In this document: positions 56,301 to 64,000 of the stretch, piece after piece
How positions within the stretch are numbered: the first letter of the stretch is position 1
Layout of the letters: each line of letters starts with the position of its first letter
Origin: Vibrio sp. J1-1
GTDB lineage: Bacteria > Pseudomonadota > Gammaproteobacteria > Enterobacterales > Vibrionaceae
Direction: 5' to 3'
Length of the DNA: 64,000 nucleotides
Assembly (NCBI RefSeq): GCF_021728395.1
Contig: NZ_JAKKCM010000008.1
Location: 124,001-188,000, forward strand
Made by a program: the position numbers and the translations under genes
The notes under the pieces: model-generated
Database searches by the model: none
The model's input: only the letters and a program-made list of their open reading frames with translations
Told to the model about the DNA's origin: nothing

Positions 56301-58179
56301 CACGAAGATCCACCGTTTTCTCACTCTTATGTAACATTGAGAAATCAAGGATCCAGAATGTCTGACCGTTCGTTTTCTCGATCTCATAAGGTGATTCACC
56401 GATCACGCGTAGACCCAAGTTTTCTAACATTGGCATTACGTCAGAAAGATGGATCGGCTCGTCTCGGTGGTAAAGCTTCAAGCGTACCGCTTTTGAATCT
56501 GCTGCTTCTTCCTGAGGGCGGTAGAACAACATCCCTAGTTTGTTGTCGTCGCTTAATGCTTCCAAACGCTCAATGTCTGCAACTGCAGAGCTTGGCATCA
56601 TGTCTTCTTTATATGAACGCGGGAACGCACTCATGTATTCTTTTGAAAGTGGAAGACCTTTGCTTTCACCAAAGTTAGCGATGATGGATTCTTTCAGTCT
56701 GTCGTCCCAAGAGGTGGAAACTTCCATTAGGTTTTGCTCGATCTTTTTCACGTCTACGTCAATGTTGTTATTGTCTACACGAACAATGTAATGCGTTCTA
56801 GCCAAAGGACTTTCTGAGAAGTAAGTGGTGAATTCAACTTCTTGCTCGCAGCCGAAGTATTGCTTGAAAATACGTTGAGTCTGGCGACGCAATTCTGTGT
56901 TATAGCGGTCTTTTGTTACGTAGACCATGCAGCTAAAGAAGCGGCCAAACGGGTCTTTACGTACAAACAGACGTATTAAGTCGCGATCTTGCATTTGCAC
57001 TACGCCCATACCGACTTCTAGCAACTCTTCTTCGTTTGCTTGCAGCAATTCATCACGCGGGTAGTTTTCTAAAATATTGTGCAGTGCTTTATAAGAGTAT
57101 GAGCCGTGACGGTAACCACTTGCGGTAAGGATACGATCCACTTTTTCACGGATCAGAGGAATGCTTTGAACCGCTTGGTTGTATACCGCAGAGGTGTAAA
57201 GGCCAGTGAAGCGGTGTTCACCAATGACTTTGCCATTTTCATCAAACTTCTTGATGCCGATATAGTCCGTATAAGCAGGACGGTGAATACGACATGGTCG
57301 ATTGCCTTTTGTCATGATCAGGGCGTACGGCTTTCTCGCTTCTAGTCTCGCTGAATCAGACAGTTCGGACAGTTTCACGCTGCGAACTCGCTTGTCGTCC
57401 GCAAACAGACCCAGACCTTTCTCTGTGGCAGGGTTTAGTTCTGTATCACCATTGTTTTCGACGAGGTCATACTCTTTGTAACCCATGAAGGTGAAGTTGT
57501 GCTCACCTAGCCAACGCAAAAATGCAATGGTTTCATCCATACGATCCTTTTGGATCGTCACGCGTTCTTTATTCTGCTCGAGTTCATCAGTAACGACTTT
57601 TAGTTTGTCGACCATCTTTTTCCAATCACCGACCACTAGGCGAGTATCAGAAAGGATGTCTAATAGCTCAGCTTTAAGTGCCTGCATCTCTTCTTTGCTA
57701 GTGAGACGGTCAACTTCGATATGGAACAAAGACTGAAGAACGCCACCTTCACCATTTACATCGGTGACATGGCCTTTTTTGTCTCGTTGTAACTGAGTTG
57801 GGTTGTTCAGCATCAGATGAGCAACCAAGTCTAGGCGCGCTAATGCCATCTTGATTGAATCCACTAAGAATGGACTGTCAGGAACAACAATTTCTACGAT
57901 TGTGTGAGTTGATTGCCAACCTTGACGGCTGACAGTCGGGTTAAAGACTTGTACGGAAACGTCTTCAGGTTTTTTTTCGTTGATATGATGCCAAAGGCTG
58001 ATTACGGCACCATAGAGATCGGATTCATTTCGCTGGATCAGGTCGTCATCGGAAATATTACTAAATAAGTGTTGAGCAAGTTTTGTTACAAGCGTCTGGT
58101 GAGAAAGCTCGAGTTTGTCTTGAATTAGTTGGTACACTTTTTCAAGCAGAACCGGCACTACATTTTCACGCGCGGTCAT
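53338..58179 (-). CDS. Large NAD-specific glutamate dehydrogenase (GDH-180 type)
   Basis: About 1613 residues from the ATG at 58179, which has GGAG 7 bases upstream; an in-frame GTG at 58185 adds two. It deaminates glutamate to 2-oxoglutarate and ammonia with NAD. N-terminal ACT-like regulatory regions span about 1-700. The catalytic dehydrogenase core has the glutamate-binding GGKVARGGLRWSDRQEDFRTE near residue 795, VPVGAKGGFVCK near 838, and GVGDMAGDVFGNGMLLS near 970, part of the NAD fold. Length and organisation match the 180-kDa bacterial enzymes. It is a single-gene unit with a terminator behind and a leader of about 190 bp before the DUF2835 gene. Confidence 0.96.
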   Translation of the reverse strand: MTARENVVPVLLEKVYQLIQDKLELSHQTLVTKLAQHLFSNISDDDLIQRNESDLYGAVISLWHHINEKKPEDVSVQVFNPTVSRQGWQSTHTIVEIVVPDSPFLVDSIKMALARLDLVAHLMLNNPTQLQRDKKGHVTDVNGEGGVLQSLFHIEVDRLTSKEEMQALKAELLDILSDTRLVVGDWKKMVDKLKVVTDELEQNKERVTIQKDRMDETIAFLRWLGEHNFTFMGYKEYDLVENNGDTELNPATEKGLGLFADDKRVRSVKLSELSDSARLEARKPYALIMTKGNRPCRIHRPAYTDYIGIKKFDENGKVIGEHRFTGLYTSAVYNQAVQSIPLIREKVDRILTASGYRHGSYSYKALHNILENYPRDELLQANEEELLEVGMGVVQMQDRDLIRLFVRKDPFGRFFSCMVYVTKDRYNTELRRQTQRIFKQYFGCEQEVEFTTYFSESPLARTHYIVRVDNNNIDVDVKKIEQNLMEVSTSWDDRLKESIIANFGESKGLPLSKEYMSAFPRSYKEDMMPSSAVADIERLEALSDDNKLGMLFYRPQEEAADSKAVRLKLYHRDEPIHLSDVMPMLENLGLRVIGESPYEIEKTNGQTFWILDFSMLHKSEKTVDLREARDRFQQAFAAIWSGNLESDGFNRLVLGASLTGREISILRAYARYMRQVGFPFSQQYIEDTLSHYPDLATGLVTLFTKRFDPKHKGSEKGQNDLIKKLTEQLDRVESLDDDRIIRRYMDMIMATLRTNYYQTGENKLPKPWLSLKMKPSEIPEIPQPVPAFEIFVYAPDIEGVHLRGGKVARGGLRWSDRQEDFRTEILGLVKAQQVKNTVIVPVGAKGGFVCKRQPSLTTRDEIFAEGQRCYKRFIRALLDVSDNIIEGEVVHPQSVVRHDEDDPYLVVAADKGTATFSDLANSVSDEYNFWLGDAFASGGSNGYDHKAMGITAKGGWESVKRHFREMGIDCQTTDFTAIGVGDMAGDVFGNGMLLSKHIRLQAAFNHLHIFIDPNPDSASSWEERNRLFNLPRSSWEDYNKELISKGGGIFSRRAKSIQLTPEIQKMLGTKKASLAPNELIKMILKMKVDLLWNGGIGTYVKASNETHTDVGDRANDMLRIDGRDLRAKVVGEGGNLGMTQQGRIEFALNGGRVNTDFVDNVGGVDCSDNEVNIKIFLNGLVSNGDLTVKQRNQILESMEDEVGEIVLDDAYCQSESISVTEQQGVGIVKEQIRFIHTMEKAGFLDRALEYIPDDETLLEREKQGLGLTRPELSVLVAYGKMVLKQQLVTDEIANDEFHAKQLVAYFPSQLRRNYKDQMVNHPLRAEIIATALANQMVNEMGCNFVTRLQEETGASVVDIANAYSAAREIFELESILKQTRELDNVATAQAQYEIMFYVRRALRRIARWLLRNRSVKCSVGELINLYKQDVNVISETLDSMLVESEVEEHNELAQVWMERGVEEKLAHQVARLSSLQSALDISAVASETGKTVEQTSKLYFNLGDRLSLHWFLKQINNQAADNNWQALARAAFREDLDWQQRQLTAQVLNCNCASEEFDVIEALDNWMESNEPSLQRWESILNEFKVGSVHEFAKFSVALRELVLLNLNCSPSE

Positions 58180-58380
58180 ATTCACACTCCACAGAATAAT
58201 TGTTGTTTTGTAGGGGGACTTAGTAAAGGGAAAACTTCCCTGAAACTAAGCATTGGTAATGCATACGACCCATTGTAAAAGGATAATTACAAATGTTTAA
58301 CAACTATTAGTGGTGGTATGAGGTGAAATGTCTGATTCTGTGACTAAGATACCTATTTAAACACCTAGAAATACCTTACC

Positions 58381-58599
58381 TCACAGAGTTTCCAACTTAA
58401 TAAACTTGTTATTTTGGTCAGTTGTTAGCCTAAACTGCCCTCTAATGCCTAATTGGGTAAGAAATGGTCTGAATTTAGCCGCTGGCAACTGAAGTCTTAA
58501 ACCATTGTGAGTGACAACTTGGATCGCGTTTGAAACACCAGAATAATGTGAAAGAAATGTTTGATATGGGATATTGAGTGAAAAATAGTAGTACTTCAT
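58381..58599 (-). CDS. DUF2835 family protein
   Basis: A 72-residue protein with the DUF2835 pattern (SLNIPYQTFLSHYSGVSNAI near residue 7, LRLQLPAAKFRPFLTQLGI near 34). The function is not known. The small gene is found next to pepN and the large glutamate dehydrogenase in Vibrio. It starts 60 bp downstream of the pepN stop, behind the pepN terminator. Confidence 0.85.
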   Translation of the reverse strand: MKYYYFSLNIPYQTFLSHYSGVSNAIQVVTHNGLRLQLPAAKFRPFLTQLGIRGQFRLTTDQNNKFIKLETL

Positions 58600-58623
58600 T
58601 AGATAAAAACGTAAGTATAAAAA

Positions 58624-58646
58624 AGGGTGGCCTCTCAGACCACCCT
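58624..58646 (-). terminator. pepN terminator
   Basis: AGGGTGG and CCACCCT pair around a 9-nt loop. On the minus strand TTTTTTAT follows, about 15 bases after the pepN stop. Confidence 0.85.
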
Positions 58647-58659
58647 ATTGGTTTGATGA

Positions 58660-61272
58660 CTATTCGTCTAGTGCCTTAGTGACTTTTTCAAACAAGTCGT
58701 TGGCAAGATTATCCATCGCTTTGAGCTTTTCTAGCTCTGTACGAATTAGCGTTTGGCGACTTTCATCGTACTTACGGAACTTGAGTAAAGGATCAATCAG
58801 ACGAGAAGCCACTTGCGGGTTGGTGTCATTCAACTGACGAAGAATCTCACCCGAAAACAGATAACCACTACCTGACTTATTATGGAAATGTACAGGGTTG
58901 GCACTCAAGAACGAACCAATCAAGCTACGAATGCGGTTCGGGTTTTTCAAACTGAATGCTTCGTGTGACATGGTCGCTTTCACTTTCTCAAGTGCATCTG
59001 CTGCCGGGTTGCTACCTTGCAGTACAAACCACTTGTCCATAACCAAACCATCGTGTTTCCACTTATCGCTGTAATCCGCCATTAGTGATTCACGACATTC
59101 AAGCTGTGCATTATTCGCAGCAGTCATAGCAGCAATGGTATCTGTCATGTTGTTCGCTGATTCATATTGCGCCTGAACAAGTTGGTTGCCCTTTTCAGTA
59201 TGTGCCAGGAACTGAAGACACTGATTACGCAACGCACGCTTACCAATAGCATCATGCTCAATAGAATAATCTGCTTGCTTTAACGTATGGTAGGTTGCAC
59301 TCAGTTCATCTTCTAATTCTTTAGAAAGTGACAGTGTAATGTTATTTAATACCGTATCAACTGCATCGATATCAATCTGTTGGTACCAACCAGTAATTTC
59401 ATTAATCGAAGGTAGTGATAGCACTTGCGCAATGAAGGCAGGCTCAAGGTTCTCATCGAGCAACACGCCACGGAACGCGTCGATCAGCCCTTCAGAAAGT
59501 TCTACTTGCTCACCCGCTTGAACGTTAACTACATTTTGACGGATGTATTTCGCCAGTAACATTTGGCTTGCATCCCAACGAGCAAAATCATTCGTCGCAT
59601 GTTTCATCAGGAAGATCAGCTCTTCATCACTGTAATCGTATTCTAGTTTTACCGGAGCCGAAAACTCACGTAGCAATGATGGCACTGGTTTAACATCGAC
59701 ATTCTCAAACACAAAAGTCTGTTTGTCTTGTTTGATATCCAATACATTGTGGACAGACTCACCATTGATAATTAATGGAATCACCTGACCTTTGTCATCG
59801 TACAGTTCAATATCAAATGGAATATGCAGAGCTTGCTTTTCCGATTGATCATGCGTTGCCTGAGTAAACTGCTCAACAATTAACGTGTAAGTTTTCGCAT
59901 CAGCATTGTACTCGCTGTTTACACGTAATGTTGGGGTACCCGATTGGCTGTACCATAGGCGGAATTGTTGCAGGTCAACACCTGTTGCATCTTCCATCGC
60001 CGACACAAAATCTTCACATGTCGCAGCGGTACCATCATGACGCTCAAAGTAAAGCTTCATGCCTTTTTGGAAACCTTCCTCACCTAGCAATGTGTGATAC
60101 ATGCGAATGACTTCACTGCCTTTCTCATAAACAGTGAGCGTGTAGAAGTTGTTCATCTCGATAACTTTATCTGGACGAATTGGGTGCGACATTGGGCTTG
60201 CGTCTTCAGCAAACTGAGGACCACGAATAATACGAACGTTATCAATGCGATTAACAGCGCGAGAACCTAAATCCGACGAGAACTCTTGATCACGGAAAAC
60301 CGTTAAACCTTCTTTTAGGCTTAACTGGAACCAATCTCGACAAGTTACGCGGTTACCTGTCCAGTTGTGGAAGTACTCGTGACCAATTACGGCTTCAATA
60401 CCCAGATAATCGCGGTCTGTCGCAGTTTGGTCATTGGCTAAAACGAACTTCGAGTTAAAGATGTTCAGGCCTTTGTTTTCCATCGCACCCATATTAAAGA
60501 AATCAACAGCCACGATCATGTAAATGTCTAGATCATACTCAAGGCCAAAGCGTTCTTCGTCCCACTTCATTGAATTGATCAGTGACGTCATGGCATGAGG
60601 CGCACGATCTAAATTGCCTTTATCAACAAAGATCTCTAACTCGACATTGCGACCAGACATTGTGGTGTAGTTATCACGCAGTACATCAAAATCACCAGCC
60701 ACCAGTGCAAACAAATACGCTGGTTTTGGGTGTGGATCTTGCCATTGCACCCAGTGGCGGCCATTTTCTGTGTCGCCTTCTGCAATACGGTTACCGTTGC
60801 TGAGCAAGTAAGGGGAAGTCTCTTTGTCGGCAATCACTTTGGTGGTGTATTTTGCCAATACGTCTGGGCGATCTAGGTAGTACGTGATACGACGGAAACC
60901 TTCCGCTTCACACTGAGTACAGAAAGCACCACCTGACTTGTATAACCCTTCAAGTGCTGTATTCGCTTCAGGGTCAATCTTGGTAATGATCTCAAGTTCA
61001 AATTCAGCTGGTAGGTCAGAAAGAACCAGAGAGGTGTCTTCCACTTCATGATGAGCCCAGTCTTCGCCATTCACTTTGACAGAACGAAGCTCCAACCCTT
61101 CACCATCTAATTCCAATGTTGTTAGTTTACCTTTTTGAATGACTTTTGATACCGCGGTAACAATAGTGTCGTTATCAAATAGATCAAACGTGAGATCAAT
61201 GTCGGTAATAGTATGAGATGGCGCTTTATAATCTTTGCGATATTTAGCTTGGGGAGCTTGAGACATGTCCAT
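58660..61272 (-). CDS. pepN: PepN, aminopeptidase N (M1 metallopeptidase)
   Basis: An 870-residue zinc aminopeptidase with broad specificity, the main cytoplasmic aminopeptidase. The exopeptidase motif GAMENKGLNIFNS is near residue 262. The zinc motif HEYFHNWTGN is near 299, with the third ligand Glu in SLKEGLTVFRDQEF. The N-terminal beta domain and the long helical C-terminal domain give the normal length. AAGG lies 5 bases before the first ATG; an ATG two codons inside is equally possible. The frame is intact. Confidence 0.97.
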   Translation of the reverse strand: MDMSQAPQAKYRKDYKAPSHTITDIDLTFDLFDNDTIVTAVSKVIQKGKLTTLELDGEGLELRSVKVNGEDWAHHEVEDTSLVLSDLPAEFELEIITKIDPEANTALEGLYKSGGAFCTQCEAEGFRRITYYLDRPDVLAKYTTKVIADKETSPYLLSNGNRIAEGDTENGRHWVQWQDPHPKPAYLFALVAGDFDVLRDNYTTMSGRNVELEIFVDKGNLDRAPHAMTSLINSMKWDEERFGLEYDLDIYMIVAVDFFNMGAMENKGLNIFNSKFVLANDQTATDRDYLGIEAVIGHEYFHNWTGNRVTCRDWFQLSLKEGLTVFRDQEFSSDLGSRAVNRIDNVRIIRGPQFAEDASPMSHPIRPDKVIEMNNFYTLTVYEKGSEVIRMYHTLLGEEGFQKGMKLYFERHDGTAATCEDFVSAMEDATGVDLQQFRLWYSQSGTPTLRVNSEYNADAKTYTLIVEQFTQATHDQSEKQALHIPFDIELYDDKGQVIPLIINGESVHNVLDIKQDKQTFVFENVDVKPVPSLLREFSAPVKLEYDYSDEELIFLMKHATNDFARWDASQMLLAKYIRQNVVNVQAGEQVELSEGLIDAFRGVLLDENLEPAFIAQVLSLPSINEITGWYQQIDIDAVDTVLNNITLSLSKELEDELSATYHTLKQADYSIEHDAIGKRALRNQCLQFLAHTEKGNQLVQAQYESANNMTDTIAAMTAANNAQLECRESLMADYSDKWKHDGLVMDKWFVLQGSNPAADALEKVKATMSHEAFSLKNPNRIRSLIGSFLSANPVHFHNKSGSGYLFSGEILRQLNDTNPQVASRLIDPLLKFRKYDESRQTLIRTELEKLKAMDNLANDLFEKVTKALDE

Positions 61273-61395
61273 AAATCCTTGTCTGTCGGAAAATAAAAAC
61301 CACTTCTTTTAAAGACTAAAACGTCGAAGTGGTATCACTATATAAGCTATTAGTAGTGCTTGTGGTATCAAAATACAAGCCTTTACACCAAAAAA

Positions 61396-61420
61396 TAGAG
61401 CTAATAGTGTACTAGCTCTA
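61396..61420 (-). terminator. Terminator after the exported hypothetical gene
   Basis: TAGAGCTA and TAGCTCTA are perfect complements around a 9-nt loop, followed on the minus strand by TTTTTTGG. Confidence 0.7.
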
Positions 61421-61495
61421 CTTTATGGTTAACGTTCATACAACATAACTTGAGTTCACTAGGGTTACGTCACAGTGAACATTTATAGATGTTTA

Positions 61496-62167
61496 TTATT
61501 GTGTAACCCGATTTAAAACCGCGTACATATCACCATTTGAGTCTTCTATCGTCAATTCGTTTTTATTGAGTTTATACCTAGTACCATGCTCACCGTTTTC
61601 ATACAAAAGAACTAAATACTCATCTTCGGTATAAAAGACACCTTGTTTTATAGACTCTTTCCCGGCCTCATTTGAAACACGGAATAGAAAAACGAAGTCT
61701 GGTTGGAGAATCAGGTCCATGTGATTGATATTGCTTGCAGCCAGGCCATCGCCGGATACATAGGAGCTAGACCACATGCCTGCAAGTGCATTGGATAGAC
61801 CTTTAATAAAGGTGACACCATTGAGGTCTAGTGTGTTGTGGTTATTCCGGTACGCATAGATTTGGGGCTCATCAGTATTTAGGCCGAGAACAATGGTATC
61901 TTCATTAACATTGTACATCCCTTCCCAGTGATCAACGGAATAGTCCTTCTTCTGGATATCAATGGAGAACATGTAGTCAGACCCCAAAGACAGTTTGATG
62001 GCGCGAAAGTTTTCCGTAGACTCGCCTGAGTTCTGATTCAGCAAATACCAATCCCCTATTAAGAACGGGGTGTCAAAATGACTTAATTCTTCTTCTCTTT
62101 CTCTGGTGTTGTCTGCGCTGAACACACTAAAGCAAAAAAAACTAAGTAAAATAAAGAACCACTTCAT
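61496..62167 (-). CDS. Hypothetical exported protein
   Basis: A 223-residue protein with a signal peptide (MKWFFILLSFFCFSVFSA) and then mostly beta strands in two similar halves. Each half has a lipocalin-like start: FLIGDWYLLNQNSGES near residue 36 and ALAGMWSSSYVSGDG near 127. The two-fold repeat suggests duplicated beta domains. I do not recognise a named family. It lies between pepN and prc with its own terminator. Confidence 0.75.
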   Translation of the reverse strand: MKWFFILLSFFCFSVFSADNTREREEELSHFDTPFLIGDWYLLNQNSGESTENFRAIKLSLGSDYMFSIDIQKKDYSVDHWEGMYNVNEDTIVLGLNTDEPQIYAYRNNHNTLDLNGVTFIKGLSNALAGMWSSSYVSGDGLAASNINHMDLILQPDFVFLFRVSNEAGKESIKQGVFYTEDEYLVLLYENGEHGTRYKLNKNELTIEDSNGDMYAVLNRVTQ

Positions 62168-62314
62168 ACTGGCATCCTTATCGTTTTCTTTTAGCTTAGG
62201 CTTTAGTCCTCTGTTTCGCGAAATATTTGAGGTTCATCACGTAAATTGTTGGTACGAAAAAAGCGCATATTTATCTCAATATGGCAGGGAAATACAGATA
62301 AAAAGATATAAAAA

Positions 62315-62341
62315 AAGAGCGAGTCATAAGGACTCGCTCTT
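62315..62341 (-). terminator. prc terminator
   Basis: AAGAGCGAGTC and GACTCGCTCTT pair perfectly around a 5-nt loop, with A- and T-runs outside, about 20 bases after the prc stop. Confidence 0.9.
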
Positions 62342-62362
62342 GTAGTACTGAATGTTTAGTCG

Positions 62363-64000
62363 TTATGACTGATTGGTTGGTTTTAACATATCAATCATAA
62401 TTGAGACAGATTCATCGAGATAAACGTCTGGGGCTTCGTAGTCCTTAGGCACATCATCTAACGACTTAAATACCTTTTTACCAAGCAATGCCTGACGTTC
62501 ATTAATGCGCTCCAGACGAAGCTTGTCTTCAGAGTCTTGCTCCGCTTTGCGCACTTTTTCATTTAGCGACAAAAGGTTGTTGTCTTTGTCTTGACGATAC
62601 TTCTCAATGTCTTCGTTGATGAATCGGAACTCCATTTCATCCGAGATGCGCTTGTTGTGTAGCTTTGTCAAACTCTCTACCAATGTATCGTTATTCGGAT
62701 ACATGGTGTAACTCGCTTTATCAATGCTATCCCAAGGTAGCGCATTCTCTTCAACACTTTCACCGGTTTCAGAAGCTTCGATTGGCGTTGGATAAGCGAT
62801 ATCCGGCGCTACTCCACGATTCTGAGTACTTCCACCATCAATACGGTAGAACTTCTGAATGGTGTATTGAACATACCCTAGCTCTTTATCAAAAAGGTCA
62901 TAGATATGGTTCAACGAACGGTGCTGCTGAACAGTACCCTTACCAAATGAATTCTCACCAAGAATGATAGCGCGATTATAATCTTGCATTGCGGCGGCAA
63001 AGATTTCTGAAGCAGAGGCACTATAACGGTTAATTAACACCGTTAAAGGACCATCGTAACTGATTTGTCCATCAGTATCGGCATTGACCTTGATACGACC
63101 ATAGCTATCGCGAACTTGTACGACCGGACCTTCTTTGATGAACAGACCCGTTAGCGCCGTTGCTTCTGTTAAAGCACCGCCACCGTTGTTACGCAAGTCG
63201 ACAATAACGCCGTCCACATTCTTAGTTTTGAACTCCGCCAGTAATTTGTCAGTATCTTTAGACAAACCGACGTAAAAACTCGGCACTTCTAAAACGCCAA
63301 TTTTCTTGCCGTCCTTCTCGATGACTTCTGACTTAACCGCCCGGTCTTCCAAACGTACTTTGTCACGAACAATAGTGACAATGTAACTCTTTGCTCCAGC
63401 ACCTTCTGGCAAGATCTGAAGGTTAACCTTTGTTCCTTTTGGACCTTTGATTAACTGCACAACATCGTCTAAACGCCAGCCAATAATATCGACAATTTCT
63501 TCGCCATCTTGACCAACACCAATAATACGGTCACCTTCACCAAGCTGCTTACTGTTTGAAGCTGGGCCGCCAACAACGAGCGAACGAATAACGGTGTAAT
63601 CATCCGTCATTTGTAGAACGGCACCAATACCTTCCAGTGAAAGGTTCATTTCTGATTGGAACTGCTCCGCGTTGCGAGGAGAAAGATAGCTAGTATGAGG
63701 ATCAACTTGTCTTGCGAAGGCATTCATATAAAGCTGAAATGCGTCTTCGTTATTGGTTTGAGTGATTCGCTTCATCGCATTGTTATAACGCTTATCTAAA
63801 ACTTCTTTTATTTCTGGCCACTCTTTGCCAGTCAGTTTCAGATTGAGCGCGTCATACTTAACACGTTTACGCCATAACTCATTAATTTCCGACTCATTTT
63901 TCGGCCATGCAGCTTCTGAACGATCAAGTTCGATCTCGTCGTCGTTATCAAATTTGATTTCTTTGTCGAGCAAGGTCAACGCATAAGCAAAACGTTCGAA
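62363..64000 (-). CDS. prc: Prc, C-terminal processing (tail-specific) protease, cut by window edge
   Basis: The open frame runs to the window end, so the N-terminus (signal peptide and about 120-150 residues) is outside. The visible part has the PDZ domain (LEGIGAVLQMTDDYTVIRSL near the first 100 residues) and the S41 protease domain. The catalytic Ser is in NRYSASASEIFAAAMQD and the Lys in GENSFGKGTVQQ. A long C-terminal DUF3340-type region follows. Prc is a periplasmic protease that acts on the murein hydrolase MepS, penicillin-binding protein 3 and tagged proteins. No sign of truncation other than the window edge is seen. Confidence 0.96.
   Translation of the reverse strand, partial: FERFAYALTLLDKEIKFDNDDEIELDRSEAAWPKNESEINELWRKRVKYDALNLKLTGKEWPEIKEVLDKRYNNAMKRITQTNNEDAFQLYMNAFARQVDPHTSYLSPRNAEQFQSEMNLSLEGIGAVLQMTDDYTVIRSLVVGGPASNSKQLGEGDRIIGVGQDGEEIVDIIGWRLDDVVQLIKGPKGTKVNLQILPEGAGAKSYIVTIVRDKVRLEDRAVKSEVIEKDGKKIGVLEVPSFYVGLSKDTDKLLAEFKTKNVDGVIVDLRNNGGGALTEATALTGLFIKEGPVVQVRDSYGRIKVNADTDGQISYDGPLTVLINRYSASASEIFAAAMQDYNRAIILGENSFGKGTVQQHRSLNHIYDLFDKELGYVQYTIQKFYRIDGGSTQNRGVAPDIAYPTPIEASETGESVEENALPWDSIDKASYTMYPNNDTLVESLTKLHNKRISDEMEFRFINEDIEKYRQDKDNNLLSLNEKVRKAEQDSEDKLRLERINERQALLGKKVFKSLDDVPKDYEAPDVYLDESVSIMIDMLKPTNQS

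Noticed and set aside
1-64000. CRISPR arrays, tRNA or rRNA genes
   Set aside because: No regularly spaced direct repeats, cloverleaf-like sequences or rRNA motifs were noticed on either strand by eye.

Overview
The window looks like a piece of a Vibrio-type gammaproteobacterial chromosome, probably the larger chromosome. The right-hand 23 kb carries a conserved housekeeping block: matP, the Lon-like protease gene, fabA, rmf, a DUF3466 gene, uup, a glutaredoxin-like gene, rlmKL, zapC, pyrD, the giant NAD-glutamate dehydrogenase, a DUF2835 gene, pepN and prc. This order (matP/lon-like/fabA/rmf ... uup/rlmKL/zapC/pyrD) resembles that of E. coli. The DUF3466, DUF3634, DUF2835 and large GDH genes point to Vibrionaceae. 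No species call is made, because no search was run.

Positions 1 to about 28.6 kb form a dense anti-phage defence island, all on the plus strand. It starts inside a Zorya-type operon (3' end of zorA, then zorB and a third gene that looks ZorC-like; no ZorD helicase is seen). Next come a small orphan gene, a type I restriction-modification operon (hsdR, hsdM, hsdS), and a run of four unrecognised genes (two membrane proteins, one exported Rap1a/Tai-like protein, one soluble helical protein). A prokaryotic viperin follows, with a small ParE-like protein directly behind it. The island ends with a McrBC type IV system, whose McrB carries an EVE/PUA-like insertion, and a two-gene Druantia type III system (druH, druE).

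Positions 28.6 to 29.6 kb hold decayed sequence: the 3' end of an xdhC-like gene, the 5' end of a mocA-like nucleotidyltransferase gene, and a 46-nt near-perfect inverted repeat. Positions 29.6 to 35.6 kb hold a minus-strand operon of three tyrosine-recombinase-fold proteins plus a small helical protein. It matches the four-gene core (intA, tfp, intB, srap) of the Vibrio strand-biased circularizing integrative elements. The operon reads inward from a probable element end near 35.6-35.9 kb, so the defence genes are plausibly its cargo. A gene remnant that has lost its 5' end lies just outside that end.

Positions 36 to 41 kb form a patchwork of small minus-strand genes (two GNAT acetyltransferases, a PH-domain protein, a DUF2726 protein, several unknowns), two diverged gene remnants and two copies of an identical terminator hairpin. 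This looks like a variable zone between the element and the core chromosome. From 41 kb onward the sequence is ordinary core genome. Noteworthy regulatory DNA there includes overlapping FadR/FabR-type operators before fabA and clear intrinsic terminators after most units.

The most unusual points are the shine-dalgarno-sequestering inverted repeat directly at the viperin start, the unassigned genes wedged between hsdS and viperin, the Zorya variant without ZorD, and the loading of at least five defence systems beside a recombinase-trio integration module.
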